A stretch of 64,000 nt of DNA from Ficedula albicollis (Eukaryota > Chordata > Aves > Passeriformes > Muscicapidae), in NCBI RefSeq assembly GCF_000247815.1, contig NW_004775882.1:62001-126000 (forward strand), written 5' to 3'. The position numbers were made by a program, and so were the translations under genes. Of this stretch, positions 62,865 to 64,000 are shown in pieces; the stretch's first letter is position 1, and every line of letters starts with the position of its first letter. The notes under the pieces were generated by a model, which had not been told where the DNA came from, did not search any database, and was given only the letters and a program-made list of their open reading frames with translations.

Positions 62865-63420
62865 CTCACTCACTCACTCACTCACTCACTCACTCACTCA
62901 CTCACTCACTCACTCACTCACTCACTCACTCACTCACTCACTCACTCACTCACTCACTCACTCACTCACTCACTCACTCACTCACTCACTCACTCACTCA
63001 CTCACTCACTCACTCACTCACTCACTCACTCACTCACTCACTCACTCACTCACTCACTCACTCACTCACTCACTCACTCACTCACTCACTCACTCACTCA
63101 CTCACTCACTCACTCACTCACTCACTCACTCACTCACTCACTCACTCACTCACTCACTCACTCACTCACTCACTCACTCACTCACTCACTCACTCACTCA
63201 CTCACTCACTCACTCACTCACTCACTCACTCACTCACTCACTCACTCACTCACTCACTCACTCACTCACTCACTCACTCACTCACTCACTCACTCACTCA
63301 CTCACTCACTCACTCACTCACTCACTCACTCACTCACTCACTCACTCACTCACTCACTCACTCACTCACTCACTCACTCACTCACTCACTCACTCACTCA
63401 CTCACTCACTCACTCACTCA
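62865..63420. repeat. Perfect CTCA tetranucleotide array, 139 units
   Basis: 556 bases of CTCA with no interruption. It lies between the two copies of the 1623-bp direct repeat and stops exactly where copy 2 begins. The Thr-His-Ser-Leu reading frame across it is not a gene. Confidence 0.97.
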
Positions 63421-64000
63421 AAGCAGTGTCTGATTAAAACAAACCCCAAACATATAAAGTCTGTAAGAACAACCCAGGGGGGTTGGGGGGATTATTTAAG
63501 AAAAAACATTTTAGGAACAGGTTGAATCCTCTAAAAAAACATCTCTTTAGCTGCTGTATTTCTGTGAGGTGATTCAAGCACCATCCAAACAGGAGTCAGA
63601 CAAATCTTGCCCTTTCTGTAGTCTTGGTTTAGCTACAAGATGTAGCTGAAGTTAAACAGGGTGAGACCTCTGCAGCTGCCAAGAACAAACAGCCCAACCA
63701 AAACCCAAAACTCACTCAAACATCCCTCACATTCTCTCTATTTGGACAGTGCTTTACACCTTATGAGCAACCTGGATACAGGATAAGATTCCAAGACAAA
63801 CTCTTGCCAACTTCACAAAAAACTGATTGCAAGGAGAGAAATGAAAATAATAAGAAAATTTATAATGGGTGTAAAGTGTTCTGGGAAAAGAGAATACTGA
63901 ATGCCTCAGCCATCCTGCAGGTACTCCCATTTATATCTTATCAGAAGGAAAAACAAAAACCCAAACAAACCAATAAAACTTCTTGTAATTTTATTAATGG
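63421..64000. repeat. Large direct repeat, copy 2, cut off by the window end
   Basis: Matches 61798-62377 almost base for base. The true length of the repeat is not known because the window ends inside it. Confidence 0.95.

Noticed and set aside
62734..63525. Open frame encoding a Thr-His-Ser-Leu repeat protein
   Set aside because: It is the translation of a CTCA microsatellite; any frame without a stop in such an array looks open.
59131..64000. microRNA clusters known near PHF6 in mammals (miR-106a/363 and miR-424/503 types)
   Set aside because: No matching mature seed with a flanking hairpin was found in the upstream or downstream sequence.

Overview
This is eukaryotic DNA from a bird, most likely a songbird (passerine). 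The evidence is several CR1 LINE tails, two endogenous-retrovirus LTRs that match songbird/avian ERVL-type LTRs as I remember them, and one vertebrate gene with large introns. There is no bacterial-style gene organisation. Family names come from recognition by eye; no database search was possible.

The one gene I can establish is PHF6 (PHD finger protein 6) on the minus strand. All nine coding exons are present between 35507 and 53200, each bounded by AG/GT splice sites. They join in frame into a 365-residue protein, the same length as human PHF6. It has two extended PHD (ePHD) modules, a basic nuclear-localisation linker and an acidic tail. A 42-base piece of 5' UTR precedes the ATG in exon 2. 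A CpG island at about 57590-57945 is the likely promoter/first-exon area, but it runs into a 1.1 kb pure-G tract and an N gap, so exon 1 cannot be placed. The 3' UTR runs down from 35506 and has three candidate poly(A) signals.

Layout: 1-30 kb is gene-poor, with CR1 fragments, a plus-strand LTR (19927-20514), several short tandem duplications and two poly-G tracts. 30.3-30.8 kb holds a minus-strand LTR. 31-35.5 kb is probable PHF6 3' UTR. 35.5-53.2 kb is the PHF6 coding region, with a third poly-G tract in its largest intron. 53.2-57.3 kb is intron 1. 57.4-59.1 kb holds the CpG island, poly-G and gap. 59.2-60.25 kb is a rearranged, duplicated CR1 mosaic. 61.7-64.0 kb is a duplicated segment around a perfect 139-unit CTCA array.

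Two genome-scale oddities dominate. Four uninterrupted G tracts (799, 852, 482 and 1117 bases, about 5% of the window) are most likely assembly artefacts; the 482-base tract is a clean insertion into one copy of a tandem duplication whose sister copy lacks it. There are also at least 17 near-identical short tandem duplications with units of 37 to 1623 bp. I found no convincing new biological system. The best biological leads are a His-to-Tyr change inside PHF6 ePHD1, an interlocking palindrome cluster in intron 5, and an apparent switch in strand composition near 24 kb.
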